Shown piece by piece: positions 51,766 to 61,988 of a stretch of DNA of 64,000 nt. Numbering within the stretch: position 1 is the stretch's first letter; every line of letters begins with the position of its first letter. Source of the DNA: Candidatus Altimarinota bacterium (lineage in GTDB: Bacteria > Patescibacteriota > Gracilibacteria > BD1-5 > UBA2023). The notes beneath the pieces are model-generated. The model was not told the origin of the DNA and did no database searches. It was given only the letters and a program-made list of their open reading frames with translations. The stretch is from assembly GCA_014377305.1 (NCBI GenBank), contig JACMPW010000008.1, positions 1 to 64,000 on the forward strand, in the 5' to 3' direction. A program made the position numbers and the translations under genes.

Positions 51766-53577
51766 TTACCTCTCCAATATCGCCTTAATACGCCTCACTC
51801 CTGAACTGCTCGACTCTTCTTTGATTATACGGAACTTGCCCATACCCTGAGAGTTCTCGACATGAGGACCGCCACAGAGCTCCTGGGAGTATACTACCTG
51901 ATCCACTCCCACCATAGAGTAGACCTTCACGATATCTGGATACTTCTCCCAGAACGATCCTGATACGCCTGTGTCTTGGGCGATCTTTTTGTCCATGTTG
52001 GATATCGTCACGGTGAGTCCTGACTCGATCGCTCGATTCACATACGCCTCGACAGCCGATATCTGTTCTGGGGTCATCTTCTCAGAGTGGGTGAAGTCGA
52101 ATCTGAGTCGCTCAGCTGTGATATTGGATCCTGCCTGCGATACATGAGTCCCGAGTACCTCTCTGAGGCCTGCGAGCATGAGGTGACACGCAGAGTGGAG
52201 TGCTGTAGTCTCAGGAGAGGTATCCCCGAGTCCACCGACGAACTTGCCCGCTGAGGCAGTACGAGAGAGCTCTTGGTGTTTCTCGAACGCGAGCTTGAAT
52301 CCATCTACATCGACTGTCAAGTTGTTCTCATTTGCGAGTTCTACTGTCATCTCGAGTGGGAATCCGTAGGTATCGAACAGGGTGAATGCCTTGGATCCTG
52401 CAATCTGAGTCAGCTTCGTCCCACTGCGTTCAAATGCGATCTTGAATCCGTTCGCGATCTTCTCGAACTCTCTCACTCCATCCTTGAGAGTCTTTGAGAA
52501 CTTCCCTTCTTCAGTCGAGAGCTCAGTTCGGATCTTCTCGGCGTTATTCGCGACACTGTCATATATTCCTGAGAATTGCTCGATATAGATATCTGCGATA
52601 ATCGTCGTGAATGGGAGTTCGTATCCCATCTTGTATGCCTCACGGATCGCTCTACGGATGAGACGACGAAGGATATATCCTTGGTCTACATTTTTCGGAG
52701 TGACACCGTCAGAGATCATATGTATCGCGGTACGCAGATGGTCTGCGATGATACGAGCAGAGCGCTCGATATAGTTCGATTCCCCGACGATTTCTTTGAT
52801 TTTCTGGAGCACTGGAGCGAACGAATCCGTCTCGTAGACACTCGCATATTGGTTCAGTGTGACAGCACATCTCTCTATACCCATACCAGTATCTACACAC
52901 TGTGCTGGGAGCGTATTGAGTGTATTCGCATCGACACGATTGTACTGCATGAATACATTATTCCAGATCTCCATCCACTTCTTCGGATCGGTTCCAACAT
53001 TGGATCCATCTGGTGGCTTGCCCTCACCCATCCAGTAGAATATCTCGGTATCAGGACCACATGGACCAGTCGGACCTGCCGCCCACCAGTTATCCTCCGC
53101 TGGGAGATACGCGATTCGATCTCCGGGCATACCGATAGACTTCCAGATCGCTGCTGACTCCTCGTCTCGTGGAGCATTGGCATCTCATTCGAACACCGTC
53201 ACTGATATCATCTCTGGATCGAGAGCGAGCCATTTTTTATCTGTGAGGAATTCCCAACTCATCTCGATGGATTCCTTTTTGAAATAATCCCCGAGAGACC
53301 AGTTCCCAAGCATCTCGAAAAATGTCAGATGTGTGTTGTCACCGACATCGTCGATATCACCCGTTCGTACACACTTCTGTACATCGGCGAGTCTCTTCCC
53401 CGATGGATGTCGCTCTCCGAGGAGGTATGGGATGAGTGGCTGCATACCAGCAGTATTGAAGAGGACTGATGGATCGTTCTCAGGCACGAGTGGTGCAGAT
53501 GGGATGATCGCATGTCCATGTGAACGGAAAAAATCGAGATACTTCTGGCGGATATCAGATACAAGGATAAGAGACAT
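51766..53577 (-). CDS. alaS: Alanyl-tRNA synthetase lacking the C-Ala domain
   Basis: 603 aa; charges tRNA-Ala. Catalytic core motifs [66 protein letters not shown]-like [14 protein letters not shown] and GMGIERCA. The editing domain has [24 protein letters not shown] and the metal Cys/His region ELCGGPHV (family CGGTHV). The usual ~250-residue C-terminal DHHA1/C-Ala part is missing, common for CPR. One UGA-Gly ([14 protein letters not shown]). Start ATG 53577 gives the family N-terminus. Confidence 0.95.
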
Positions 53578-53621
53578 AGATAGAGAGATGAAAATAATGA
53601 ACCAATTATACACAAAAACCA

Positions 53622-53655
53622 AAAAAATCCACTCGAAATTCGAGTGGATTTTTGA
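53622..53655 (-). terminator. Terminator of the rplJ-rplL operon
   Basis: ATCCACTCGAA and TTCGAGTGGAT form an 11-bp perfect stem with A and T runs, in the gap between rplL and alaS; it ends the rplL transcript. Confidence 0.88.
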
Positions 53656-53670
53656 GATAGAAGAAATCAA

Positions 53671-54045
53671 TTATTTGATCTCGACAGTCGCACCAGCCTC
53701 AGTGAGTTGAGTCTTGATTTTCTCAGCCTCATCTTTCTTGACACCTGTCTTGATGTTTCCACCATTGTCAGCGAGTCCCTTTGCCTCAGCGAGTCCGAGA
53801 CCAGTGATTTCACGGATTACCTTGATAACCGCGATCTTCGCAGCACCTGCAGATGTCATGACAACATCGAATGCTGTCTTCTCATCATCACCAGGAGCGA
53901 CAGCAGCACCTGCAGCAGCTACAGGAGCAGCAGCAGACACTCCGAACTTCGTCTCCATAGCAGATACGAGATCAGCGAGCTCGACGATCGTGAGAGCCTC
54001 TACGAGTTCCATGATCTTTTCTGCGTTCTTTGATAGGTCAGCCAT
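53671..54045 (-). CDS. rplL: Ribosomal protein bL12 (L7/L12)
   Basis: 124 aa. N-terminal dimer domain ([31 protein letters not shown]), Ala/Pro hinge and C-terminal globular domain with [21 protein letters not shown] and [22 protein letters not shown], which recruits translation factors. Second gene of the rplJ-rplL operon. No UGA needed. Confidence 0.98.
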   Translation of the reverse strand: MADLSKNAEKIMELVEALTIVELADLVSAMETKFGVSAAAPVAAAGAAVAPGDDEKTAFDVVMTSAGAAKIAVIKVIREITGLGLAEAKGLADNGGNIKTGVKKDEAEKIKTQLTEAGATVEIK

Positions 54046-54063
54046 AATAGAAAAAAATTACTA

Positions 54064-54078
54064 TACCCCTTGAGGGTA
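54064..54078. promoter_or_regulatory. Palindrome TACCC-N5-GGGTA upstream of rplL
   Basis: TACCCCTTGAGGGTA lies 19 bases before the rplL start on the minus strand, the same symmetry as at 901-915. Most likely an mRNA hairpin in the rplJ-rplL spacer. Confidence 0.4.
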
Positions 54079-54116
54079 ACAAAAATAAATAAGTTTGCCG
54101 AGATTTTCATCTCGTG

Positions 54117-54138
54117 ACTGCCTCCCGAAGGAGGCAGT
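54117..54138 (-). other. Hairpin in the rplJ-rplL spacer
   Basis: ACTGCCTCC, loop CGAA, GGAGGCAGT: a perfect 9-bp stem with no T run, 15 bases after the rplJ stop. Likely a processing or partial-attenuation site that lets rplL be made in excess of rplJ. Confidence 0.55.
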
Positions 54139-54152
54139 ATACGAAACGACAA

Positions 54153-54818
54153 TTATGCAGCTGGAGCCTCGACGGCTACCTCTGCAACAACTGGAGTTGC
54201 TTCTCCTGGTACTTCGGAAACAGCGACTGCAGCTGGAGCCTCGACGGCTACCTCTGCAACAACTGGAGCTGGTGCAGCACCAGATCCGATGAGATCACCC
54301 ACCTTGGTGAGAGACTTCGCAGTGAGATCCTTGCCTGCAGCGTCAAAGAATCGAGCCAGTCCAGAGAGAGGAGACATCATAGATCCGAGGAGCTTCGCGA
54401 GAAGTACCTCTCGAGATGGGAGAGTTGCGAGTTTCGCAGTCTCTGTAGCGTCCATTAGACGACCTTCCATATATCCAGCAACAAATGTCATCTTCTGTTC
54501 CTTTTTCCACTCTGTTGCATACTTGTTGGCAACTGAGAATGGAGTGAGTGCATCACCCTTACTGATAACGAGACCAACCTGACCTGGGAGAGTTGCGAGA
54601 TCGACATCAACACCGTATACCGTCTTGAACGCGATACGGATGAGAGTCTTCTTCGCAGTGAGATAGATGGCATTCTCAGCACGGAGATCCTTCTTGAGAG
54701 CGGAGATCTCGAGAACAGTTACCTTGGTATTAGAGGTGAATGCGACACTCGTAGCAGTCTTGAGATGAGCCTCGAGAACAAGGAGTTGTTCTGCTTTTTT
54801 TGCTTTTGTAACAGCCAT
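54153..54818 (-). CDS. rplJ: Ribosomal protein uL10 with a duplicated C-terminal tail
   Basis: 221 aa, longer than the usual ~165-175. The core (LLVLEAHLKTATSVAF ... VTVLEISALKKDLRAENA ... TLIRIAFKTV ... GQVGLVISKGDALTPFSVANKY ... SGLARFFDAAG) is normal L10, which anchors the L12 stalk. The tail has APVVAEVAVEAPAA twice, separated by VAVSEVPGEAT; the DNA repeat is 41 bp. Preceded by an L10 leader. Confidence 0.96.
   Translation of the reverse strand: MAVTKAKKAEQLLVLEAHLKTATSVAFTSNTKVTVLEISALKKDLRAENAIYLTAKKTLIRIAFKTVYGVDVDLATLPGQVGLVISKGDALTPFSVANKYATEWKKEQKMTFVAGYMEGRLMDATETAKLATLPSREVLLAKLLGSMMSPLSGLARFFDAAGKDLTAKSLTKVGDLIGSGAAPAPVVAEVAVEAPAAVAVSEVPGEATPVVAEVAVEAPAA
54156..54268 (-). repeat. 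41-bp direct repeat inside rplJ
   Basis: The 41 bases at 54156-54196 recur identically at 54228-54268 (offset 72 bases, 24 codons), encoding the two VVAEVAVEAPAA tails. Confidence 0.9.
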
Positions 54819-54883
54819 ATTGGGATGATGATTAGAGAGATAATACGACTGACAATATTTGGGATAAAAAAAATCCGCACATA

Positions 54884-55030
54884 TCGTACGAACAACTTGA
54901 GCTGAAGACTAAGAAGTGAAGGTTGCGGAAGGTTTCCGAACATTGAATTCTGAGCTTTGAGCTAAACTGTCCATCTCGGTAGGCTATTTTTACTTCGCAT
55001 GATGCGAAACCTACTGTCTCCGATAGAAGT
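54884..55030 (-). ncRNA. L10 ribosomal protein leader RNA
   Basis: Upstream of rplJ the minus strand reads CTATCGGAGACAGTAGG ... hairpin TTCGCAT/ATGCGAA ... GCCTACCGAGATGGACAG (about 54967-55026), the conserved kink-turn core bound by the L10-L12 complex for autoregulation. A second A/T-rich hairpin region closer to the gene may be the regulatory stem. Confidence 0.75.
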
Positions 55031-55079
55031 GAGTGGATTATAGCGAAATATTGTATTTGTCAAAAGATTTTTTGTGGAT

Positions 55080-56963
55080 ATGATACTTCTCGTGAAAAAA
55101 ATCCTACTATTCATCTCTCTTGTCATCTTTGTACTCGTAGCTTTTTTTGTGATAGATATATATAAAACAGTATCGGGAAATCCGAATACAACCTATGGAC
55201 ACCTCATGCTCAGAGATAGATCGTGAAAAATAATAACAGATAAGTGAAGATCTGGAGGCTACGCACTTCCCTACTCTGGAGCTCTCGATACAGATCTCGT
55301 GACGAATATACTAGAAATCGAAGATGCGAGATACTACGAGCATAGTGGAATCAACCTGAGTGCCAAGGTCGCGAGTATCTACCAGAATATATCGGCAGGT
55401 GCTGTGGTACGTGGTGGATCGACGATCACAGAACAATATATCAAAAATGCATACTATAGTAATAGCTCTCGAACTATCACTCAAAAAATCCGAGAAGCTA
55501 TCGGAGCAATCACCATAGAGGGACAATATAGCAAAGATGATATCCTACGCAAATATCTCTCGACTGTATATATGGGCAATTGACTCTATGGAATTGCTAC
55601 TGTGATTGAAGATCATCCAGACAATGATACGATATTGGACATCATAACCCGACTCAAATACCCAAACATATCACAATCCAATAGAGAGGTAGTACTCGCA
55701 TATCGATCCCGAGTCAGTGACCGAATAGGCAAAAAATGAGAAATAACACATCTCGAAGAGAAGTCCCGAAAGCCATCGATCGATATATTCCCGATGATAA
55801 CCAATCGAGTAGATAATGAGATATCATCATACTGTAGTGGGTATAAAAATACTCTGAAAAAATGGACCACAAAAATCCCAAATAATATCTGTGAATCCGG
55901 TAAGATCAGTCTCACTATCACTATAGACTCCAGTCTGATGAATGAGTCAATGCATATAGCGAGATGAATACTCGACTCTCTCAGGTGAAAAAATGTCACC
56001 AATGCTCAGATCTATATCACAGATCCCATGTCGGATACTATCCTCGCCTATATCGGGAATACGAACATAAGTGAGCAAATCGATATGATCACTCGTCGTC
56101 GCTCTGTTGGCTCACTCCTGAAACCATTTATCTACCTCCTCGCACTAGAGAAATGAGCCGATACAGAGGACTATCTCCTCGATGATCGCACAGCATATGA
56201 GACGAATACTGAGGGGAAATATTTCGTTCCTGAGAACTACAATCCAAAATCATACGGCCCAATCAGGCTTCGCGAAGCACTCGGCAACTCGCTAAACTCA
56301 GCAACAGTCAGACTCACAGATACCCTCTCTATTCCTGTGGTATATGATTTTCTCCGGAGTGTAGGGCTCGATCTCGATCATGATGTTGGATACTATGGAT
56401 ATGGTATATCTCTCGGGATGGTCGAGCTCACTATGGAGAATATCGTAGACTCCTATAGATCGCTCATCGATACGACAGATCTGAACAAGTGGCAGATTGC
56501 ACAGGTACTCTCTGACTCGAGGAATCGGGCTCGGACTTTCGGTATATCGAGTATCCTCAACACAAGTATACCCCTACCAGTAAAAACGGGGACAAGTACC
56601 GACTTCCGAGATAACTGGACGATATCATATTCGAGAGATGCTATCATAGGAGTCTGGGTAGGCAATAGTGATGGATCATCGATGGGGGATATATCAGGCG
56701 TGAGCTGAGCGGGACCGATCTGGCATGGGATCGCTGAGTATATGATAGCAGTTGGATATATAAAACCTCAAAAATCTCTCCCATCAAATTGACTCCATCA
56801 GATTGCTATCTGTCTCGATACTGCTTGTCTACGTAGAGAGCTCCTCTATAGTACCAAATCCGAAAGTCCGAAAAGTCGACCGAGTGAGTGACTCTATTTT
56901 CGCTCTGATTTTTTCGGGAATATATCAACAGATGAGATGAAAAAGTGGAAGATACAACAATAG
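55080..56963 (+). CDS. Bifunctional penicillin-binding protein (PBP1A/1C type)
   Basis: 627 aa. One N-terminal membrane helix (LLFISLVIFVLVAFFVIDIY). Glycosyltransferase motifs EIEDARYYEHSGIN (catalytic Glu), RGGSTITEQYIKN and LRKYLSTVYMGNGLYG. Transpeptidase motifs SxxK in SVGSLLKPFIYLLA, SxN in EALGNSLNSATV and KTG in LPVKTGTSTDFRDNW. Compact for the family, with a short glycosyltransferase part. It builds peptidoglycan at the outer face. About fifteen UGA-Gly codons. Confidence 0.9.
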
Positions 56964-56990
56964 TTGCAAAATATATATTTTCTCTATAAT
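56964..56990 (+). promoter_or_regulatory. Promoter giving a probably leaderless gmk mRNA
   Basis: TTGCAA (56964-56969), 15 bases, TATAAT (56985-56990), then TCACCT and ATG 56997. Confidence 0.6.
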
Positions 56991-56996
56991 TCACCT

Positions 56997-57584
56997 ATGC
57001 AGAAAAATACCGTCTTCATACTCTCTGGTCCAGCATGAGCTGGGAAAAATACCATCTGGAACCTTATTCGTCCTCTTTGCTCTGATTATATCGAGGAAAG
57101 TACTAGTACAACAACTCGAACACCTATACGGGAATGAGAGATACACTGAGTGGATTACTACTTTGTTTCCAAGAATGAATTTGAACAAAAAATCCATAAA
57201 GGAGAATTCCTGGAATATGCTGTTGTGCATACATTCTATTATGGATCAACAAAAGATGAACTCGCAAGAATAACATCACTCGGAAAATGTCCTATCTATA
57301 TTATTGAGCCTCAGGGAATGACCCATCTCAAGCCACTCCTTGAAGATGCAGGATATAGAGTTGTTACGATATTTCTATTACCTCCATCGATCGATGAGAT
57401 GAAGAAGCGGCTTCATAATAGATGAACCGAAACTCCTGAACAATTCGAGATTCGTCTTGCTACTGCAATGACCGAACTAGAGCAACAAGACTTCTATGAT
57501 ATCAAGATCGTGAATGATGATATAGAAAAAGCAAAAGAAGAACTCCTTATTGTTCTAGATAAAAACAATGCACTACGCAAATAA
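56997..57584 (+). CDS. gmk: Guanylate kinase
   Basis: 195 aa; GMP + ATP to GDP + ADP. The P-loop reads FILSGPAGAGKNTIWN, with its first inner Gly (PA-G-AG) encoded by UGA. Also ESTSTTTRTPIREGEIHGVDYYFVSKNEFE and GEFLEYAVVHTFYYGS of the GMP site, and VVTIFLLPPS. One further Gly codon is UGA (IHGVDYY). The next gene starts inside its last codons. Confidence 0.94.
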
Positions 57585-58296
57585 ACAAATTCTCAATCAA
57601 AATCTCGGCAACAATGCATTCGCTTGGGATGAGAGAACTGCAGAATATGGGCAATCCCCTATTCTCACGATCCCAGCACTCATAGATGGAACTCTCGATG
57701 ATGTGAAGATAGGATCTCAGATAGTTTTCGAAGAGATAGAAAATGGGATATTAAGATCTTGTGTCGGACTCGAGAATTTCGTACAACTCAGTGAGAATAT
57801 GATCGTATTTGATAACCACAATCATGCCATTTATTTCTGGATAGATGCAGTGAGAGAGTGAATCATACAACCAGGATTCGAGCTCATACATATCGACGAG
57901 CACTCCGATCTCTGGAACAATGACAATCATCTCGATCTCGAAAAAGCAATAACCAATCCTGAATATGCTTGGGATTTTACCAATCTGTCCTGCAATGTCG
58001 GGAACTATATCCTCCCGGCGATAGAGTCTGGCCTCGTCGGGAATATGATCCGCATCGAGAACGAGTACCAGATCGATGCCTATATAGACTATATCCCGAG
58101 CTCGATGAGTGTACTCAATATCGATCTGGATATATTTGCTCCAGAGCTCGATCATATTCCGAATGAGAAGAAGATCAAAATCATCAAAAATTTGCTCGAA
58201 AAGGTACAATATGTTACAATAGCTACATCACCTTATTTCATTGAGCAATGTCGAGCAATAAACTACTTAAAGAATATTCTTGAAAAGATAGGATAA
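57568..58296 (+). CDS. UPF0489-family protein
   Basis: 242 aa. VFDNHNHAIYFWIDAV, IHIDEHSDLWN and NIDLDIFAPEL carry the D-N-H-N-H, HIDxHSD and DLDxF metal-site-like motifs of UPF0489 (C5orf22 family), predicted hydrolases related in pattern to arginase/deacetylase folds. Activity is unknown. It overlaps gmk by 17 bases, implying coupled translation. Confidence 0.8.
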
Positions 58297-58640
58297 AGCC
58301 TGAGGACTACACAAAAGAAATGTATAAATATATACGTATACTCTTTACATCAAATCTTGGTGATATCGAGGATAACTGAAAGTCCCTAAAGACTGATCTA
58401 TTCTTCGATCTCTGTATTGGTAATATAGATAATTCTCAGTGGGCTATGCCTGAGATGAAAACTTGGCTAGAGAGGAGGAGAGAAAAGATAAGAACAGCAA
58501 AAACATACAAGAAAAAGAAAGAACTACTTAGGATATTTTTTGAAGACTACAGTATATTCTTTGAGCTACCAAAAACTACCTTATCAGGATCTGTACAAGC
58601 TATGGTTATCAAAATATTAGCGAAAAATCCCACTCTCTAG
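58248..58640 (+). CDS. Small protein of unknown function
   Basis: 130 aa, basic and helical. The frame opens at ATG 58248 inside the preceding gene (49-base overlap); ATG 58320 is the alternative start without overlap. It contains SNLGDIEDNGKSLKTDLFF and KTWLERRREKIRTAKTYKKK. No family recognised. Confidence 0.5.
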
Positions 58641-58650
58641 TGGGATTTTT
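58624..58650 (+). terminator. Bidirectional terminator
   Basis: AATCCCACT (58626-58634), loop CTCT, AGTGGGATT (58639-58647), A and T runs on both sides, between convergent genes. Confidence 0.85.
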
Positions 58651-58852
58651 ATTCATCTTCTCGCTTACGCCTCATACTCTCATCGAGTTTTTTGATATGA
58701 TCCGTCTCGTGATGATCATGGGGAGGATGCTGTGTCGTATGCATTTGTCAGGTTTCTCACGCTTCTGATTTTTGTTCACTCGCATAGCTCGTCCCTAGAG
58801 AGCTGATGATCAATCAGAAGATCATAGTTATGTATATTTGTATTAGTATCAT
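58649..58852 (-). CDS. Small exported His-rich protein
   Basis: 67 aa. Signal peptide (MILIQIYITMIFGLIISSLGTSYA) then SEQKSEAGETGQMHTTQHPPHDHHETDHIKKLDESMRRKR; eight His in about 20 residues suggest metal binding. It spans three UGA-Gly codons, so it is invisible in the standard code. Compare the His-rich tail at 41452-42219. Confidence 0.6.
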
Positions 58853-58914
58853 GATGCCATTATAGCATATATTTTTATATTGACAAGTATTTTTAATAGT
58901 TTTTTATCAAAAAA

Positions 58915-58942
58915 TAGACTTTTAGCAAGTTTCCCATATAAT
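58915..58942 (+). promoter_or_regulatory. Promoter giving a probably leaderless smpB mRNA
   Basis: TAGACT (58915-58920), 16 bases, TATAAT (58937-58942), then 7 bases (CCGCCCC) to ATG 58950. Confidence 0.6.
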
Positions 58943-58949
58943 CCGCCCC

Positions 58950-59399
58950 ATGTGAACCGTAGCAAACCAAGTCATCATCGAGAACAAAAAAGTACTCTTC
59001 GACTATGAAGTCATCGAAGAGTTCGAGGCTGGGATCGTACTGATGGGAAGTGAGGTCAAGAGTGTACGCAACGGGAGTGCCAATCTCAAGTGAGCCTACA
59101 TCACCCTCCACTCAGGTCGTCCGGTACTCGTCGGATCGCATATATCAGAATACAAGGGCAGCACTGGAGTCATCATAGATCCCAAGAGAGAACGCCTCAT
59201 CCTCATGTCAAAGAAGGAAATCCTGAGAATCTGACAAAAAGTCAAAGAAACAAGTGCAACACTCGTCCCTGTGAGCATCTATTCAAAATGAAATATATTC
59301 AAAATTCGAGTCGCTCTCGCCAAATGACGCAAAAAATGGGAAAAGAAAAACCTCCTCAAAGAACGAGATCTCGATCGAGAATCTCGAAAAATATACTAA
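58950..59399 (+). CDS. smpB: SsrA-binding protein SmpB
   Basis: 149 aa; delivers tmRNA to stalled ribosomes. [65 protein letters not shown] and VALAKGRKKWEKK are canonical. The second codon is UGA (Met-Gly), and six more Gly codons are UGA, e.g. in LKGAYI and RIGQKV. The A-rich tail [11 protein letters not shown] ends normally. Confidence 0.95.
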
Positions 59400-59403
59400 A
59401 ATT

Positions 59404-60780
59404 ATGATCAACGACCGATTCATCACCTACTTCAGAGAAAACTGTTTTCAGAATAACGAAATAGAACTCCAACAATTCCTAACAGAGATACAAAAACCGA
59501 TACTCCGCACTATCCGTATCAAACCAGAGAAAGTGGAACAAGTACGCAAAAATCTCGAATCAGATGGGTGGATACTTACACCAACTCCTATTGATAGAGT
59601 TTTTGCGATGGATCGTCGGGCAGACTTCGATCCTCTCGAGCGCCGACTCGGATTTTCGAGTGATCATCTCGTTGGCAACTTCTATATCCAGGAACTCGCA
59701 GCGGCTCATCCTGTCGATATACTGGCGAACTCTCAGATCAGTGAAGATCATTTCCTCATACTGGATATGGCAGCAAGTCCAGGTGGCAAGACGACTCAGC
59801 TCGCTGAATACTATCCAAATAGTTTCATCATCGCGAATGATCCGACTCGAGAACGACTCCCACAACTATTGCAAAATCTGGAACGCATGGGGAGCGCCAA
59901 TACCTGAATCACCCTCTATCCAGGACAACTCTATCGTCATCACTCAGAAATATTCGACCGAGTACTCCTCGACGCTCCATGCAGTGGTGAGGGGACGTTA
60001 TTCAAGGGTACTGATGCTGTAAAACACTGGCATCTGAAAAATATCAAAGAAATTGCCAGACTCCAGACAAAGTTGCTCGATGCAGCACTCCATACGCTCA
60101 AGGTCGGAGGCGAGATGATATACTCGACTTGTTCGCTCAACCTCATCGAGAATGAGTGAGTATTGCAAGCGATGACAGAGAAATATGGAGATGCATTCGA
60201 GATCATTTTTCAGAAAAAATTCTGGCCGCATATCGATGGAACAGGTGGATTTTTTGTAGCAAAAATCAGGAAGCTCAGGTCTCTATGAATCAAAAATGAA
60301 TCAAATGAAAATGATGAAACAGGAGAGAAATCATGGAAAAAATCAGAACCAAAATTCCAGATAACCAATAACAAAGATCTCAAGTTATGGCGTGGCAATA
60401 TCTCTCCATGGCAGCCACAATCAGGAGTCACGCTCTACGAACATACGGGTAAGATACTCTCAGTACAGAGTGATGAAACAGGATCTCGGGTACGAGATAG
60501 CGTATTCCTAATGCGATATGGAGAGCAAATCGGTGTGGTCGATCATGGTCGATTCATAGCGAGCAATCGGGCCTGGAGATATCTCGATATGACTGATATA
60601 CCTATCTATATACTCTCAGATGAAAAGGAACTCGATGGATACCTGAGAGGTGAACCAATATCATCATCAGGATCAGATGAATATATACTGATCTCTTATG
60701 ATGAACAAGTACTCGGACTCGAGTATAGGAAATCAGATATTGTATCGAATACATTCTCTCATGAATGGAGACGAAAATAA
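59404..60780 (+). CDS. rRNA cytosine-C5 methyltransferase (NSUN/RsmF type)
   Basis: 458 aa. RTIRIKPEKVEQV (N-terminal), motif I ILDMAASPGGKTTQLAEYY, motif IV with catalytic Cys LLDAPCSGEGTLFKG and motif VI IYSTCSLNLIENEG carrying the second Cys, then the linker and a PUA-like C-terminal domain (ISPWQPQSGVTLYEHTG). The position of methylation cannot be told from sequence. Three UGA-Gly codons. Confidence 0.9.
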
Positions 60781-60815
60781 AAAATTCTATCCGAATATTC
60801 GGATAGAATTTTTTA
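60781..60815 (+). terminator. Bidirectional terminator
   Basis: AATTCTATCCGAA (60783-60795) and TTCGGATAGAATT (60798-60810) form a 13-bp perfect stem with flanking A and T runs, between convergent genes. Confidence 0.9.
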
Positions 60816-60821
60816 TGAGTA

Positions 60822-61739
60822 TTATTGGATAGAGGTGATCTTATCCGTAAATGATGAGAATGGGTAGGCTCCTTCAACCGTTGTATATTTTCCTGTTTTG
60901 ACGTTAAGAAGGAGTGTCCCTGGAGTACCTCCCATGCCATATTTGTTCGCCTCAGCTGTCTCTGCGGTGAATATGGCCAGTGTATCTTTATTATCTACAC
61001 AAGACTGCCATTTTGTTGCATCGAGAGAGATTTTTTTGGCAATATCTCCGAGCTTGGATACTGGATATGGACTCCCCTGTTGCGTACCATCCATCACTGC
61101 ATGATAGAATCCAGTATATGCTGTATCTCCACCGAGCTTCTTCGCACACAGAGCACCGAGAGCCTTCGCCTCTGTACCAGGATGATTGACTCAACGATTA
61201 TTTTTGAATGCGAATGCTACCTTATTTCCATATTGAGCCTTGAGTGACTCTTGTATCTTGGTATCGTGGTACTGCTTGATACAAAATGGACACTCCATAT
61301 CAGAGTATTCGATAGCTATGATATCTGCAGTCTTACTCCCTTCGATAGATGCTCCGGAGAGAATAGTGGCCACATCAGTTGGAGTGAGAGTTGCACCTAC
61401 TGCAGGAGTCGTAGGAGTAGCAATAGGAGCCTTGGCTCCACTCGTAAATGTTGAGATATACTTTTTCATCGCCTCGATATTGGATGGATTCTGTGGATCA
61501 TTGACAGAGAGATTCTGTGCCTGCGTCATGATATCGTAGTTTGCCTTGCCTCCGACTTTTGAGTATTCGATTTCGAGGAGTGCCTTTTTAACTCCTATTG
61601 GATCAAATGAGATACTTGATGGAAGAGAGAATGAGTTCCCGATGAGGAGAAAGAGTCCAAATACATTGAGGACAATGAGAACACCGAGGAGGATAGGGGT
61701 GATACAGCTGGTTGTGCAAGATTCTGATTTACCGAACAT
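60822..61739 (-). CDS. Membrane-anchored DsbA-like thioredoxin-fold protein
   Basis: 305 aa. N-terminal membrane helix (ITPILLGVLIVLNVFGLFLLIG), an Ala/Thr/Pro linker, then the DsbA/Bdb fold: IEYSDMECPFCIKQYHDTKI with the CPFC redox pair, and GGTPGTLLLNVKTG with the cis-Pro. It would oxidise or isomerise disulfides in exported proteins. One UGA-Gly (NNR-G-VNHPG). Many exported proteins here are Cys-poor, so its main substrates may be few. Confidence 0.88.
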
Positions 61740-61860
61740 AGGAGATAATAATAAAAAATAGACGTCTCCATAATATGGGAACGTCTAGTAAAAGCAAAAC
61801 GAGATAGAGAAAACCCTTTGACAATAACCAATAGAAATATATGAAATATGCAAGATTTCT

Positions 61861-61988
61861 CAAAAACAAGAAGTTCAAGGCAGAAAGATTTTTTCGAAAG
61901 GAGCTTACGAACCTGTAAATGTACCCCAAGGGTATTTCCTCAGCTCCGCTTCGGGGCACTGAGAAATAAATTTTTATAACGATGAAAT
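61861..61988 (+). repeat. Dispersed intergenic repeat, copy C
   Basis: CAAAAACAAG ... AAGGCAGAAAGATTTTTTCG ... GGAGCTTACGA ... AAATGTACCC-CAA-GGGTATTT ... AGCTCCGC-TTC-GGGGCA ... GAGAAATAAATTTTTATAAC. Longest copy; two internal hairpins. The last bases (about 61974-61988) are read as the final codons and stop of tsaD on the other strand. Confidence 0.75.

Noticed and set aside
52576-53157. 193-aa plus-strand ORF
   Set aside because: It is antisense to the alaS catalytic core.
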